From Flavobacteriales bacterium (GTDB lineage Bacteria; Bacteroidota; Bacteroidia; Flavobacteriales_F; PHOS-HE28), in the NCBI GenBank assembly GCA_016713875.1, contig JADJOI010000003.1:992001-1056000 (forward strand): 64,000 nucleotides of DNA. The letters run 5' to 3'. The notes beneath the pieces were generated by a model. It searched no databases. It saw only the letters and a list, made by a program, of their open reading frames with translations, and was not told the origin of the DNA. The number at the start of each line of letters is the position of its first letter. Position 1 is the stretch's first letter. Made by a program: the position numbers and the translations under genes. Shown piece after piece: positions 1-9,300 of the stretch.

Positions 1-2
1 CC

Positions 3-794
3 TTCGTGTTGCTCGATGATCAAGGCGACACCCTGGCGGTGGAGCAACCGAACTTCTTCGGGATCGGTGGCGGTCCGCAGATCCACACGCTCGCCGTGCA
101 TCCCCTGGCGCAGATGCCCTCGACCCCCTTCACGGCCACCCTGCACCTGTGGACCTGGTTCTACGACAGCCTGGCCTGTGAGCTGCCGGTGAACGTGGAC
201 CTGTGCCCATCCGGCCCCTGCGCACCGGTGCAGGTGCATCTTGGCAACTTCGGAGGTGCCATCGTCACTGGCCTGTTCGATTGGAACCTGCTGGATGGCG
301 GCGGGAACACCGTGTTCTCCGGCACTTTGGAACTGGGCGCGTTGGAGTTCGATACCGCCACGGTGTGCCTGCCGCCCGGGACCTATACGCTGACGATGGT
401 ACAGCCCCAACCCGTGGGCGGTCAGCTCTATTATGGGGTGAGCGCTGGTCCTCTGGGCTCGTCGACCGTGTCGGAGCCGTTCCTGTCCGGCGGCACGGTG
501 AACGAGCTGCCGTTCACCCTCTACGAGGCGTGCATCAATGCGGGCCAGTCCGTGGGGTCACCATCCATGGGCGTTGACCTCATCGTTCAGCAGGAGGGCG
601 GCTCGGTGGTCGTGATCGCACCGGAGCCGCTGGGTCTGGTGGAGTTGCTTGACATGCGTGGCCGCTCCTGCGCACAGGTCGCTGCGGCCGGTACCCGGTG
701 TGTGCTGACGACCGATGGTGTCGCTGGTGGGGTGTTCCTGGTGCGGGTCGTGGGCGATGGCACGGTGAGGACCCTGCGCATTCTGGTCCCCTGA
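3..794 (+). CDS. C-terminal part of a T9SS-secreted protein (5' end outside window)
   Basis: The frame is open from the first bases of the window, so only the last 263 residues are present. No enzymatic domain is recognisable; the visible part is rich in Gly, Thr and Val, as in beta-sandwich modules of surface proteins. The last 60-70 residues have the pattern of a type A T9SS sorting domain: a short strand with GLVELLDMRGR, a Gly-rich turn, then GVFLVRV and a basic-hydrophobic tail ending RTLRILVP. By analogy with the family the protein is exported by Sec, crosses the outer membrane by T9SS and is anchored or released. The next gene, cinA, starts 25 bases on in the same direction and is functionally unrelated. 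Confidence 0.7.
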   Translation, partial: FVLLDDQGDTLAVEQPNFFGIGGGPQIHTLAVHPLAQMPSTPFTATLHLWTWFYDSLACELPVNVDLCPSGPCAPVQVHLGNFGGAIVTGLFDWNLLDGGGNTVFSGTLELGALEFDTATVCLPPGTYTLTMVQPQPVGGQLYYGVSAGPLGSSTVSEPFLSGGTVNELPFTLYEACINAGQSVGSPSMGVDLIVQQEGGSVVVIAPEPLGLVELLDMRGRSCAQVAAAGTRCVLTTDGVAGGVFLVRVVGDGTVRTLRILVP

Positions 795-819
795 CCCGCG
801 CAATTGCGACCTTCGGCCC

Positions 820-2106
820 ATGAGCGGGGAGGGGCACGAGATCACGGCCGGGATCATCAACATCGGCGACGAGCTGCTGATCGGCCAGACGCTGAACACC
901 AACGCCTCGTGGCTGGGCGAACAGTTGTCCCTTCAGGGCATCAGGCCTGTGGAGGTGCGCACCATCGGCGATGACCGGGAGCAGATCCTGACGACGTTGA
1001 GCGGGGCCACCGCGGATGTGGTCCTGATCACCGGCGGCCTGGGACCCACCAAGGACGACATCACGAAACACACCTTATGCACCTTCTTCGGCACCCGGTT
1101 GACCCGGAGGCCGGAGGTGGAGGCACGGATCGAAACCCTGTTCGCCCGGATGGGCCGTCCACTGCTGGAGATGAACCGGACACAGGCCGACCTGCCTGAA
1201 GCCTGTGCGGTGATCCCCAATCTGAACGGTACGGCCAGTGGCATGTGGTTCGAGCGACCGCGCGAAGACCGCGATACCCCGCGCGTGTTCATCAGCCTGC
1301 CCGGCGTGCCATACGAGCTCAAGGGGATGATGGAGACCGAGGTACTGCCCCGACTGCGGACGACCTTCTCACCCCCGGTGATCGTGCACCGCACACTGCT
1401 CACCACGGGGGCCGGGGAGAGCCAGGTGGCCACGCGGATCGCGGCCTGGGAGGAAGGGCTCGATGGAACAGGGATCAAGCTGGCCTACCTCCCGAGCCCG
1501 GGTCTGGTGAAGCTGCGGCTGAGCGCCTATGCCAACCGCGATGCCCGGGTGGCCCGCGATCGGGTGGACCGCAAGGCGGAGGAACTGCGCGCCCTGATCC
1601 CCGACCTGGTGTTCGGCGAAGGGACGACCCGCCTCGAAGAGGTGGTCGGGGGGCTCCTTCGCGACGCTGGACAAACGTTAAGCCTTGCCGAGAGCTGCAC
1701 CGGCGGCTATCTCAGCCACCTCATTACCAGCGTGCCGGGCAGCTCCGCTTACTACATCGGCGGCGTGGTGAGCTACGCGAACGCCGTGAAGATGGAGGAG
1801 CTGGGGATCCCGGCGGGGATGCTCGAACTGAACGGGGCGGTGAGCCGGCCGGTGGTGGAGCAGATGGCCTCCGGTGTCCGTCAGGGTCTTCGGACGGACT
1901 GGAGCATCGCGTTGAGCGGGATCGCCGGCCCGGATGGCGGCACGCCCGAAAAACCCGTGGGCACCGTATGGATCGCCGTGGCCGGCCCCGATGGCGTGCG
2001 TTCCACGATGGTCCTGTTCCCGGGCAGCCGCGATCTGGTGATCAAGCGCAGTGCGATCGCCGCCCTGAACATGCTGCGCAAACGATTACCGCGGTCCGAG
2101 CCGTGA
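820..2106 (+). CDS. cinA: CinA family nicotinamide-nucleotide amidase / competence-damage protein
   Basis: The 428-residue protein has the full CinA architecture. An N-terminal molybdopterin-binding-like (COG1058) domain carries GDELLIGQTLNTN and TGGLGPTKDD. A C-terminal amidase domain from about residue 265 carries LAESCTGGYLSHLIT and the loop GIAGPDGGTPEKPVGTVW. CinA proteins deamidate nicotinamide mononucleotide and are tied to pyridine-nucleotide recycling; a role in competence is inherited from the name and is not shown here. The ATG at 820 lies just before the conserved ITAGIINIGDELL strand and gives the usual family length. The gene converges with the methyltransferase gene ending at 2114, 7 bases away. 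Confidence 0.95.
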   Translation: MSGEGHEITAGIINIGDELLIGQTLNTNASWLGEQLSLQGIRPVEVRTIGDDREQILTTLSGATADVVLITGGLGPTKDDITKHTLCTFFGTRLTRRPEVEARIETLFARMGRPLLEMNRTQADLPEACAVIPNLNGTASGMWFERPREDRDTPRVFISLPGVPYELKGMMETEVLPRLRTTFSPPVIVHRTLLTTGAGESQVATRIAAWEEGLDGTGIKLAYLPSPGLVKLRLSAYANRDARVARDRVDRKAEELRALIPDLVFGEGTTRLEEVVGGLLRDAGQTLSLAESCTGGYLSHLITSVPGSSAYYIGGVVSYANAVKMEELGIPAGMLELNGAVSRPVVEQMASGVRQGLRTDWSIALSGIAGPDGGTPEKPVGTVWIAVAGPDGVRSTMVLFPGSRDLVIKRSAIAALNMLRKRLPRSEP

Positions 2107-2113
2107 GCCGGAC

Positions 2114-2851
2114 CTACACCACCGGCTTCCTCACCACCATGCTGTAGCCCAGCGCGTACGGCCCCTTGGTGCGTTCGCGGTTCCGGCGCGGCCAGCCGGT
2201 GGCGATCACCATGCGCGCGAAGGCCCAGTACACCCGGTTCATGAAGCCTACGGGGAAGAACTTGTTCACGCAGTCCATCAGCACGTCGGCATGGCCTCCG
2301 TAGGCCATGATGTGACGCGTTTCCAGGCCTGCGTCCTTGGCCAGGTGCTTCAGGGAGAACTCCGAGAAGTGCATGTACTCATGCGGATACTCGCCCATCC
2401 AGTAGGCGAACGGCGCGGTGATCACCATGTGCCCGCCGGGCTTCAGGATGCGCCTCAGTTCGGCCAGGAAGACATGCGGCCGGGTGATGTGCACCAGCAT
2501 GTCCGAGGCCAGGATCGAGTCGAAGTGATCGTCGGGGAAGGGCAGGCGCGGCTCGGCATTGAGGTCAATGAAGTGGTCGAGCACATCCTTGGCATGGGGG
2601 CTGCCCGCCCAGTCCACACAGACCACCTCGGTGGCTTTGGGCTTGTACAGCTCGTAATAAGGCACCGGGCCACAGCCCACGTCCAGCACACGACCGGCAA
2701 TGTGCTGCTCGATCAGCGGCAGGTAGTGGGCGTGTTGAAGCTCCGCGATGTAGAGGGAGCCTCCGAAGATGCCACGTCGGTTCGTGACGAAGCGTCCCGA
2801 CCGTTGATCGCGAACGATCCGGGAGGGACGCCATTTCTCAGGGTCGCGCAT
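2114..2851 (-). CDS. class I SAM-dependent methyltransferase (tandem copy 1)
   Basis: This 245-residue protein has a Rossmann-fold methyltransferase core. Motif I is VLDVGCGPVPYYELY near residue 75, an acidic strand VVCVDW follows, then LPFPDDHFDSILASDML and the post-motif LRRILKPGGHMVIT. It fits the Methyltransf_11 group, whose members methylate small molecules or sugars and lipids; the substrate cannot be told. I chose the ATG at 2851 because MRDPEKWRPSR aligns with the start of the neighbouring paralogue; the frame stays open 19 codons further upstream. It lies 70 bases downstream of a full-length paralogue on the same strand, so the two are probably co-transcribed. Confidence 0.85.
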   Translation of the reverse strand: MRDPEKWRPSRIVRDQRSGRFVTNRRGIFGGSLYIAELQHAHYLPLIEQHIAGRVLDVGCGPVPYYELYKPKATEVVCVDWAGSPHAKDVLDHFIDLNAEPRLPFPDDHFDSILASDMLVHITRPHVFLAELRRILKPGGHMVITAPFAYWMGEYPHEYMHFSEFSLKHLAKDAGLETRHIMAYGGHADVLMDCVNKFFPVGFMNRVYWAFARMVIATGWPRRNRERTKGPYALGYSMVVRKPVV

Positions 2852-2921
2852 GCAAGTGCCACGGTCCGGAGCACCGGCGGGCGCTGCGAAGATATCCGGC
2901 CGGTCCATGCGCCCAAGCCCA

Positions 2922-3647
2922 TCAGGCCCGACGGCTCACCAGCACGTATCCCAGGGAGTAGGTCTCCCGGGTACGCTCGCGGTCGCGCCTCAGCCAGCCG
3001 GAGAAGTCCAGGATGCGCACCAGGCCGGTGAACAGACGATGCCCGATCCCTGTCGGGAACATCTTGTTGAGCGTGTCCATCAACACATCAGCCTGCCCGC
3101 CATAGGACCGCAACACTTGCACCTGCTGGCCCCCGCGGGCACAGAGCTCCTCCAAGGCGAACCGGCTGGGGTGGAAAAAGTCGTTGGGGTACTCGCAGAG
3201 CCAGTAGATGAAGGGGGTGGTGAGCACCAGATGTCCGCCAGGCCTGAGCACGCGGCTGATCTCGCGCATGAGCGCCCAAGGGTCGCGCACGTGGGCGATG
3301 ACGTCGGTGAGGAGGACGGCATCAAAGGAGGCATCCGGGAAGGGGAGGGGACGATCGATATCGGCCACCACGTCCACCACGGCCCGTACGCGCTCGTCGG
3401 CACTGCGGTCCAGGCAGGTGACCGAGGAGGCCTTGGGCCGATAGACCTCGTAGTAGGGGGCCGTGCCGCAGCCCAGGTCGAGGACATCCCCGGCGATGTA
3501 GGTCTGGATCATGGACACGTACTCCACGCACTGGAGGTCGGCGATGTAGTGGGAGCCCGCCCACACCCGGGTCCGGTCGGCCCGGAAGCGGCCTGTCCGC
3601 GGATCTTTGACGAGCCTCGAGGGGCTCCATTGGTCGGGGTGGCGCAT
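2922..3647 (-). CDS. class I SAM-dependent methyltransferase (tandem copy 2)
   Basis: The 241-residue protein matches the downstream gene over its whole length. Shared blocks include the N-terminal PSR(L/I)V(K/R)D, VLD(L/V)GCG at motif I, LPFPD(A/D), LRPGGHLVLTTPF and the C-terminal RRDRERT followed by a SLGY/ALGY strand. The tail after the methyltransferase fold (GGQADVLMDTLNKMFP) is kept in both copies, so it is a family feature and not noise. The start is taken at the ATG at 3647; a TTG two codons upstream is also possible. The pair looks like an old tandem duplication that has diverged. The substrate is unknown; a role in glycan or lipid modification is only a guess. Confidence 0.85.
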   Translation of the reverse strand: MRHPDQWSPSRLVKDPRTGRFRADRTRVWAGSHYIADLQCVEYVSMIQTYIAGDVLDLGCGTAPYYEVYRPKASSVTCLDRSADERVRAVVDVVADIDRPLPFPDASFDAVLLTDVIAHVRDPWALMREISRVLRPGGHLVLTTPFIYWLCEYPNDFFHPSRFALEELCARGGQQVQVLRSYGGQADVLMDTLNKMFPTGIGHRLFTGLVRILDFSGWLRRDRERTRETYSLGYVLVSRRA

Positions 3648-3707
3648 CGCCAAGGCACTGGGAACGCGGCAGTTGAACGTTCGGACGGTCTGGGAGGTTC
3701 CGGGATC

Positions 3708-3737
3708 TTGAACGAGCCGGGAAGATCCCTATATTTG
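3708..3737 (+). promoter_or_regulatory. Bacteroidota-type promoter of the rpmB operon
   Basis: A TTG at 3708-3710, a 19-base spacer and TATATTTG at 3730-3737 match the Bacteroidota sigma consensus (TTTG, 17-20 bases, TAnnTTTG). The rpmB start codon lies 21 bases after the -7 element. It would drive rpmB-rpmG-DUF4295-ftsY. Confidence 0.75.
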
Positions 3738-3758
3738 CGCCCCCGAATCCGCAACGCC

Positions 3759-3998
3759 ATGTCCAAGGTCTGCCAGATCACCGGTAAGCATGTGATCACC
3801 GGTCACAAGGTGAGCCACTCCAACGTGAAGACGAAGCGCACCTTCGCCCCGAACCTTCAGGACAAGCGTTATTTCGTGCCCGAGGAGAACAAGTGGGTGA
3901 CGATCCGCGTGAGCGCGGCCGGCATGCGCACCATCGACAAGCTGGGCATCACCGAGGCCCTGAAGCGCGCCCGCGCCAAGGGCTTCTACACCGCCTGA
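3759..3998 (+). CDS. rpmB: 50S ribosomal protein L28
   Basis: The 79-residue protein begins MSKVCQITGKHVITGHKVSHS and continues with the L28 signature KTKRTFAPNLQ and a C-terminal basic helix (LKRARAKGF). It is a structural protein of the large ribosomal subunit. The ATG at 3759 fits the family length exactly; the reading frame runs open far upstream only because of the G+C-rich composition. It is the first gene of a compact operon with rpmG, a DUF4295 gene and ftsY, an order common in Bacteroidota. Confidence 0.97.
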   Translation: MSKVCQITGKHVITGHKVSHSNVKTKRTFAPNLQDKRYFVPEENKWVTIRVSAAGMRTIDKLGITEALKRARAKGFYTA

Positions 3999-4027
3999 TC
4001 GGTCCATAACCAACGAAGCATCCAGTC

Positions 4028-4210
4028 ATGGCCAAGAAAGGGAACCGCGTACAGGTGATCATGGAGTGCACCGAGCACAAGACCTCGGGCCAGCCGGGCA
4101 CGTCCCGCTACATCACCACGAAGAACAGGAAGAACACCACCGAGCGCATGGAGCTGAAGAAGTACAATCCCATCCTGCGCCGGATGACCGTTCATAAAGA
4201 GATCAAGTAA
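4028..4210 (+). CDS. rpmG: 50S ribosomal protein L33
   Basis: The 60-residue protein reads MAKKGNRVQVIMECTEHK at the start and TTKNRKNTTERMELKKYNP in the middle, typical of bacterial L33. The zinc-binding CxxC pairs of the zinc form are absent; only one Cys (MECTEH) remains, so this is a zinc-independent or degenerate (C-) type. It follows rpmB by 29 bases and precedes the DUF4295 gene by 22 bases. Confidence 0.96.
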   Translation: MAKKGNRVQVIMECTEHKTSGQPGTSRYITTKNRKNTTERMELKKYNPILRRMTVHKEIK

Positions 4211-4232
4211 CCAGCGCTGCGGCGCGTGAGAC

Positions 4233-4391
4233 ATGGCAAAGAAGGTCGTTGCTACCCTGAAGAAAGCGGACGCCAAGGTGTTCACCAAGGTCATCCGCAT
4301 GGTGAAGAACGCCAAGTCCGGGGGCTACCAGTTCCAGGAATCGGTGATGCCCGCCGACGAGGCGGACAAGTTCCTCGCCCAGAAGAAGTGA
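4233..4391 (+). CDS. DUF4295 family small basic protein
   Basis: A 52-residue ORF begins MAKKVVATLKKADAKVFTKV and ends LAQKK. Lys-rich proteins of this size are encoded right after rpmG in most Bacteroidota and are classed as DUF4295. Their function is not established; the position and basic character suggest a ribosome-associated or RNA-binding protein, which is inference. The segment QFQESVMPADEADKFLAQKK gives a short acidic-amphipathic tail. It lies in the operon between rpmG and ftsY. Confidence 0.92.
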   Translation: MAKKVVATLKKADAKVFTKVIRMVKNAKSGGYQFQESVMPADEADKFLAQKK

Positions 4392-4461
4392 TCGTCCGCA
4401 CCATCGGACGTGCAAAGGCCTGCGCCATCCGGCTCGGGCCTTTGTGCATACGGGCATGACC

Positions 4462-5415
4462 ATGGCGTTCTTCGGACTCTTCGGCAAGGAAAAACCCCAG
4501 GCACCGGCCGAGCGAGCGGCCTTGAGCGCGGGTCTCGAGCGCTCGCGTGGCGGCCTGCTCGGGAAGCTCGGCCGCATGCTGGTGGGCCGCACCACCGTGG
4601 ACGATGCCGTCCTCGACGACCTGGAGGAGGTGCTCGTGAGCAGCGATGTGGGGGTGGAGACCACCCTGACCATCATCCGCCGTGTGCAGGAGCGGGTGGC
4701 TCGCGACAAGTACATGGGCACCGACGAACTGGACCGGATCCTTCGGGAGGAGATCATCGACCTGATGAAGGACCCCCCGCCGGTGCGTTCGGATGCCAAG
4801 CCCTATGTGATCATGGTGGTGGGCGTGAACGGGGTGGGCAAGACCACCACGATCGGCAAGCTGGCCCAGCGGTTGAAGAAGAACGGGCTGAGCGTGATGC
4901 TGGGCGCTGCCGACACGTTCCGCGCGGCTGCGGTGGACCAGCTGCGCATCTGGAGCGAAAGGGTGGGCGTGCCCATGGTGTCCCAAGGCATGGGCGCCGA
5001 TCCTGCGGCCGTGGCCTACGATGCAGTGGAGAGCGCCAAGGCCCGGGGCGCCGATGTGGTCATCATCGACACAGCCGGCCGCCTGCACAACAAGGTGAAC
5101 CTGATGAACGAGCTCTCCAAGGTGCGCAACGTGATGCGCAAGGTGGTGCCCGAAGCGCCCCATGAGGTGTTGCTCGTGCTGGACGCGAGCACCGGGCAGA
5201 ACGCCATCGAGCAGGCCCGGCAGTTCACCAAGGCCACGGATGTCACCGCACTGGCGCTCACCAAGATCGATGGTACGGCCAAAGGGGGGGTGGCCATCGG
5301 CATCAGTCACGAGTTCCAGGTGCCGATCCGCTATCTGGGGATCGGGGAAGGCATCGATGACCTTCAGGAATTCGACCGGCGGACCTTCGTTGAAGGTCTC
5401 TTCGCACGGGATTGA
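4462..5415 (+). CDS. ftsY: signal recognition particle receptor FtsY
   Basis: This SRP GTPase of about 317 residues has a short N-terminal lead, an N-domain four-helix bundle (LLGKLGRMLVGRTTVDDAVL) and a G domain. G1 is GVNGVGKTTTIGKLA near residue 120, the insertion-box region has DTFRAAAVDQL, G3 is DTAGR and G4 is TKIDGTAKGG. FtsY receives SRP-ribosome complexes at the membrane and passes them to SecYEG. The long acidic A domain of enterobacterial FtsY is missing, as is usual in Bacteroidota. Starts at 4456 and 4462 are both possible; I prefer 4462, where MAFFGLFGKE gives an amphipathic membrane-binding start. It converges on the siaC-like gene at 5426. Confidence 0.97.
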   Translation: MAFFGLFGKEKPQAPAERAALSAGLERSRGGLLGKLGRMLVGRTTVDDAVLDDLEEVLVSSDVGVETTLTIIRRVQERVARDKYMGTDELDRILREEIIDLMKDPPPVRSDAKPYVIMVVGVNGVGKTTTIGKLAQRLKKNGLSVMLGAADTFRAAAVDQLRIWSERVGVPMVSQGMGADPAAVAYDAVESAKARGADVVIIDTAGRLHNKVNLMNELSKVRNVMRKVVPEAPHEVLLVLDASTGQNAIEQARQFTKATDVTALALTKIDGTAKGGVAIGISHEFQVPIRYLGIGEGIDDLQEFDRRTFVEGLFARD

Positions 5416-5425
5416 GGGGCGTGGA

Positions 5426-5833
5426 TCACACCGCCCTGCGCTCGTCGGAGCTTTCGTCGCCCGACATCTCGATGTCCATTTTCACACCGAGCAGTTCGGC
5501 GAAGTAGCTGCTGGACTCCAGCATGAACTCGTCATCCTCCTCCACCACCCAGATGATGCGTACCGGGGTGCCCATGACCTGGGCCTTGCGCACGCGGCCA
5601 AGCAGGATGTAAAGGGCCTTCAGCGAGGAGGAGTTGAAGTAGGTGAGCGCGATGCGCAGGGTCACCGGACCCCGGTTCACCGACAGGAAGATGTCCAGCC
5701 ACTGGAAGATGGGCTGATAGAACTCTTGGGCGTGCTCCGGGATCGACACACCGGTGATCACGCAGTGGCCGGCCGCAGGTTCGAAGTGTACCTCAGGCGT
5801 GGTGCGCGTCGCAGGGATGTGCAGCGTGTGCAT
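5426..5833 (-). CDS. SiaC-like regulatory phosphoprotein (DUF1987)
   Basis: A 135-residue protein starting MHTLHIPATRTTPEVHFEP. It has the DUF1987 features: TPEV(H/Y)F near the N terminus, a FYQPIFQWLDIFL helix, and the motif LRIALTYFNSSSLKALYILL, which corresponds to the SiaC segment carrying the phosphorylated Thr/Ser. In Pseudomonas, SiaC is phosphorylated by SiaB and dephosphorylated by SiaA, and the free form activates a diguanylate cyclase. Neither a cyclase nor a PP2C phosphatase is encoded nearby. The gene is last in the minus-strand operon and starts 10 bases after the siaB-like gene, so the two almost certainly work as a pair. Its output target here is unknown. Confidence 0.85.
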   Translation of the reverse strand: MHTLHIPATRTTPEVHFEPAAGHCVITGVSIPEHAQEFYQPIFQWLDIFLSVNRGPVTLRIALTYFNSSSLKALYILLGRVRKAQVMGTPVRIIWVVEEDDEFMLESSSYFAELLGVKMDIEMSGDESSDERRAV

Positions 5834-5843
5834 GGTGCGGAGT

Positions 5844-6338
5844 TCAGGAGCGGAGGACGGTCGTGACCTGGCTGGTGCATCGATAGACACCATCGTGCTC
5901 GGGATGGACCTCGGCCGTGATGCGGTTGCCCACCTTGCGTGCGATCTGCAGCATGCCCAGGCCGGCGCCGCCCTTCTCGCCGAAGGCGGGGTCCTGCAGC
6001 TGCTGCTTGAAGGCCTCGGCGATCTGCTCGGAGGACATGCTCTGGATGGAGGCCACGATGGAGAGCAGGCGTTCGGCATCGGCCTTTTCCGCCAGGTTGC
6101 TGATCTCGATCACCAGCTCGGGTCCCTGGATGCGCCATTGGAAGGAGACGCTGCCGGCCGAGCAGTAGCGCTGCGCGTTGTCGAGCAGCTCCACGGCCAC
6201 GCCGAAGAGCTTCTTGAGGTCGCCGCGGGAACCCAGGTTGGTGAGCGCGATGGCCATCAGCAGGTCGGTGAGCTGCACGCGCACCTCGCTGTTGAGCAGG
6301 CCTTCGTACCGGATGAGGTTGCTGTTGGGGGCGTTCAT
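5844..6338 (-). CDS. SiaB-like protein kinase (DUF6272, GHKL fold)
   Basis: This 164-residue single-domain protein looks like a reduced histidine-kinase-type ATPase. ELLDNAQRYC corresponds to the N box, and GEKGGAGLGMLQIARKVGNR to the G-rich lid. The strand LVIEISNLAEKADAERL stands where a GHKL kinase has its DxGxG region, but that box is not canonical. SiaB-type kinases phosphorylate SiaC on Ser/Thr. The start at 6338 (MNAPNSNLIRYEGLL) gives the family length. Its position between the histidine kinase (34 bases upstream) and the SiaC-like gene (10 bases downstream) suggests that the switch is produced together with the two-component system. Confidence 0.8.
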   Translation of the reverse strand: MNAPNSNLIRYEGLLNSEVRVQLTDLLMAIALTNLGSRGDLKKLFGVAVELLDNAQRYCSAGSVSFQWRIQGPELVIEISNLAEKADAERLLSIVASIQSMSSEQIAEAFKQQLQDPAFGEKGGAGLGMLQIARKVGNRITAEVHPEHDGVYRCTSQVTTVLRS

Positions 6339-6372
6339 CGCAGCCGCTTGAACGCCTGCCGGCCCCGATGGG

Positions 6373-9300
6373 TTACGCGGCCGGCAGGGCCATCTCGACG
6401 GTGGTGCCACCCGGACCGCTGTGGATCAGGGCTTTGGCATGCAGCAGGCGCATGCACTCGGAGATGATCACATAGCCCAGACCGAGGGCCGTGCCACCGG
6501 CCCGCCCGTGCCCTTCGTCCGTACCCTCCAGCTCCTTGCGGATGCGGTCCAGTTGCTCCGGGCTCATCCCGATCCCGTTGTCGCTGACGCGCAGCACGAT
6601 GCCCGACCCCTCGGCGAGGTCGATCGTGATCCGCTCGGCCCGGCCATGCACCACGGCGTTCATCAGCAGGTTGTTGAGCACGATGGCCAGCACGTCCGGG
6701 TCGGTGGTCACCTGGGTGCCTTCGGGCACCGCGTTCTGCAGGTCGATGGTACCGCTCAGCTCGGAGATGCGGTCGATCGCCGCGCCCACGAAGCTCTGGA
6801 GGTCCACCTTCACCCGGCGGTCGGGATCCTCCACGTGGCGCGAACGGACCCAGCCGAGCAGGTCGCTGGCATTGGTGAAGAGCTTGCGGGTGGCGCCCTC
6901 CAGGTCCTGCAGGGTCAGGCCCAGCTCCCCGGGGTCCTCGCGCCGCTCCTGCATCATGCGGGCATCACGGGCCACGCGTGATACGAACCGAAGCGGGTGC
7001 ACCAGGTCGTGCGCGATGATGGCGATGAGCTTCTCCTGGTGGTGCAGGGCGGCCTTCAGGTCGTCGTTGGCTTCGGAAAGCGCCTGGGTCCTCGCCTTCA
7101 CCAGGGTTCCCAGCCGTGCATTGGCCGCGCGCAGGCGGAGGAGGTTCCAGCGGTGCAGGGCCAGACCGACCAGGGCTCCCAGGCACACGAAGCCCAGCCC
7201 GGCCCACAAGGTGCGGTACCAGGGGAAGGGCACGGACAGGAGCACGGCGAAGGCCTCGGGCTCACCGCGCAGCGCGCCGCCCACCTTGCGCACCACCAAC
7301 CGCGTTTCGCCGGGGGGCAGCAGGCCGAGGCGCACCTCATCGCGATCCGTGGAGAGCAGGGTCCACCCGTCCTGCAAGCCTTCCAACCGCAGCTCAAGCT
7401 GTACCTGGGAACCGTTCCCCCAATGGGCGATGGCGTACTGCAGCACGACTTCGCCATGGTCCGCGGGCAACCGTACACGGTCGCTCAGCGGCACGACCAC
7501 ACCATCCACCCGAAGAGCGGTGGCTTGCAATCGCGCCGCAGGCCAGGGGTCGGGCACGCCGGCCGGATCGAAGCGCACGAGACCGCGCATCGACGGAAAG
7601 GAGAGTTCGCCGGTCGAGATCGCGAGGTAGGAGGGCATGCAGCCCCCGTTCAGCTCCGAGCCCATCATCCCGTCCTCTTCGTCGAAGCGTCCCATGAAGG
7701 GGCGTTGCGTGCTGTCGGCCACCCAGGCCTCCAGGTCCCGCCAGGTGGTGCGCAGAAGACCGTTGTTCGTCGGGATCCAGAGCCCGCCACGCTGGTCGGG
7801 GGCGAAGGCGTGCGTGTGCAACAACGCACCGCGTTCATCCATGGGCAGGCGGCGCAGTGATCGCCCGTCATGCACGAAGGCCCCTTGGCCGTAGGTGCCG
7901 ATGAGCATCCGGTCGCCCCAGCGATGCAGGGCCCGTACGCAGGACCCGGTGAGCCCCGCGACCGGCTCGGGTCGTTGCACGGCCTCGTTGCCCAGGATGA
8001 AGGCACCATCACAGGTCCCGAACCACCAACGTCCATCGGCCGCGCGGCAGAGCGTGATGGGATCGCCGATCGATGCGGCCCCCTCGAACACCACCGACCA
8101 GTGGATGCTGTCGTTCCGCACCAGGCCGAAGGCCGAACGGTTCACCGCCCAGAGCGTATCGTGGTCCAGGACCATGGTGGTGCGCGCGCCGGTGCTGTTG
8201 GCCACAAGGGATGACCGGCCGGTGGCGGGATCGTACCGCTCGATGCCACCCTGGCGTGTGAGGTACAGCGCCCCCGACCGGTCATGGGCCAGGGAGAAGG
8301 GGTCGAGGCGCTTCAGCGGCGCGTAGGCCGGCACGCACCCCGCGGAGTCGAGCAGCACACCCGCACCCTGGTGGTCCACCGTGAAGGTGTGCCCGCCCGG
8401 CAGCTCGGCCTGAACATAGAACGAGTTGCCGTCCACGAGCGTGGGGTCCGAGCAGGACCAGGTGCCGAACCACTGCCGGCGATGGAGGAAGAGGCCTTGG
8501 GTGACCGTGGAGGTGGCCAGCACGGCGGCCACCTCATCGAACAGCAGCTGGGTGATGTCCGCCCGCGGCGGCAGGGTCACGTCGATCGCGCTTCCCCGCA
8601 GCATGGGTGTTGTGCCCGATGGATCATCGCGGTAGATGCGCACATGGTCGTCGACGAGATGCAGCACGAAGGGTTTGCCCGGTTGCTCGAACCAACGCCC
8701 GCCCGGCGGCGGCACGGGATCTAGGGCTACGGGTCGCAGCGTACCGGAGGCGGGGTCGAACCGGGTGATCGGACCGTCCGGATGCACGACATGGCCACCG
8801 GAAGGCAGAGCGAACAAGGCGCTGGGCTGAACAGGAAGCTCGATGGCACCGGCCATCACGGTGTCCTTCCACCAGGTGAGCCGTCGGTCCTGGAGCATGA
8901 GCCACATGACACTATCCTGAGCGCAGGTCCTGACATCCGACCAGCCCTTCCGTGCGACGGTCCGCAGCAGGAAGAGCAGATGGCGTTCGGTCGGCATCGT
9001 GCCGGTGGGATGGTAAGGAGCCGAACCTGCGGTGCCTAGGGCCACTGGGCTTTCGTCCTCCAACCGGTGGATGGCACCGGTCGACCCGATCGTAAGCAAG
9101 CGGCCCGTGGAGGTCCGCAGCAGGTGCACCTGCTGGCGTGGCGCGGTGGCTCCGTTCAGGGGAACGGCGCGCACGAACCGGCCGTCGCAGCGCGCCAGGC
9201 CCCCTTGGGTGGTGAGCCACAGGAAGCCATGCTCGTCCCACGCCATGTCGCCCACGCTGCTTTGGGGCAGGCCGTTGCGGTTGGTGAAGTGGCGCCATTC

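Noticed and set aside
2114..3653. Tandem methyltransferase pair as an assembly duplication
   Set aside because: The two copies are strongly diverged at both DNA and protein level.
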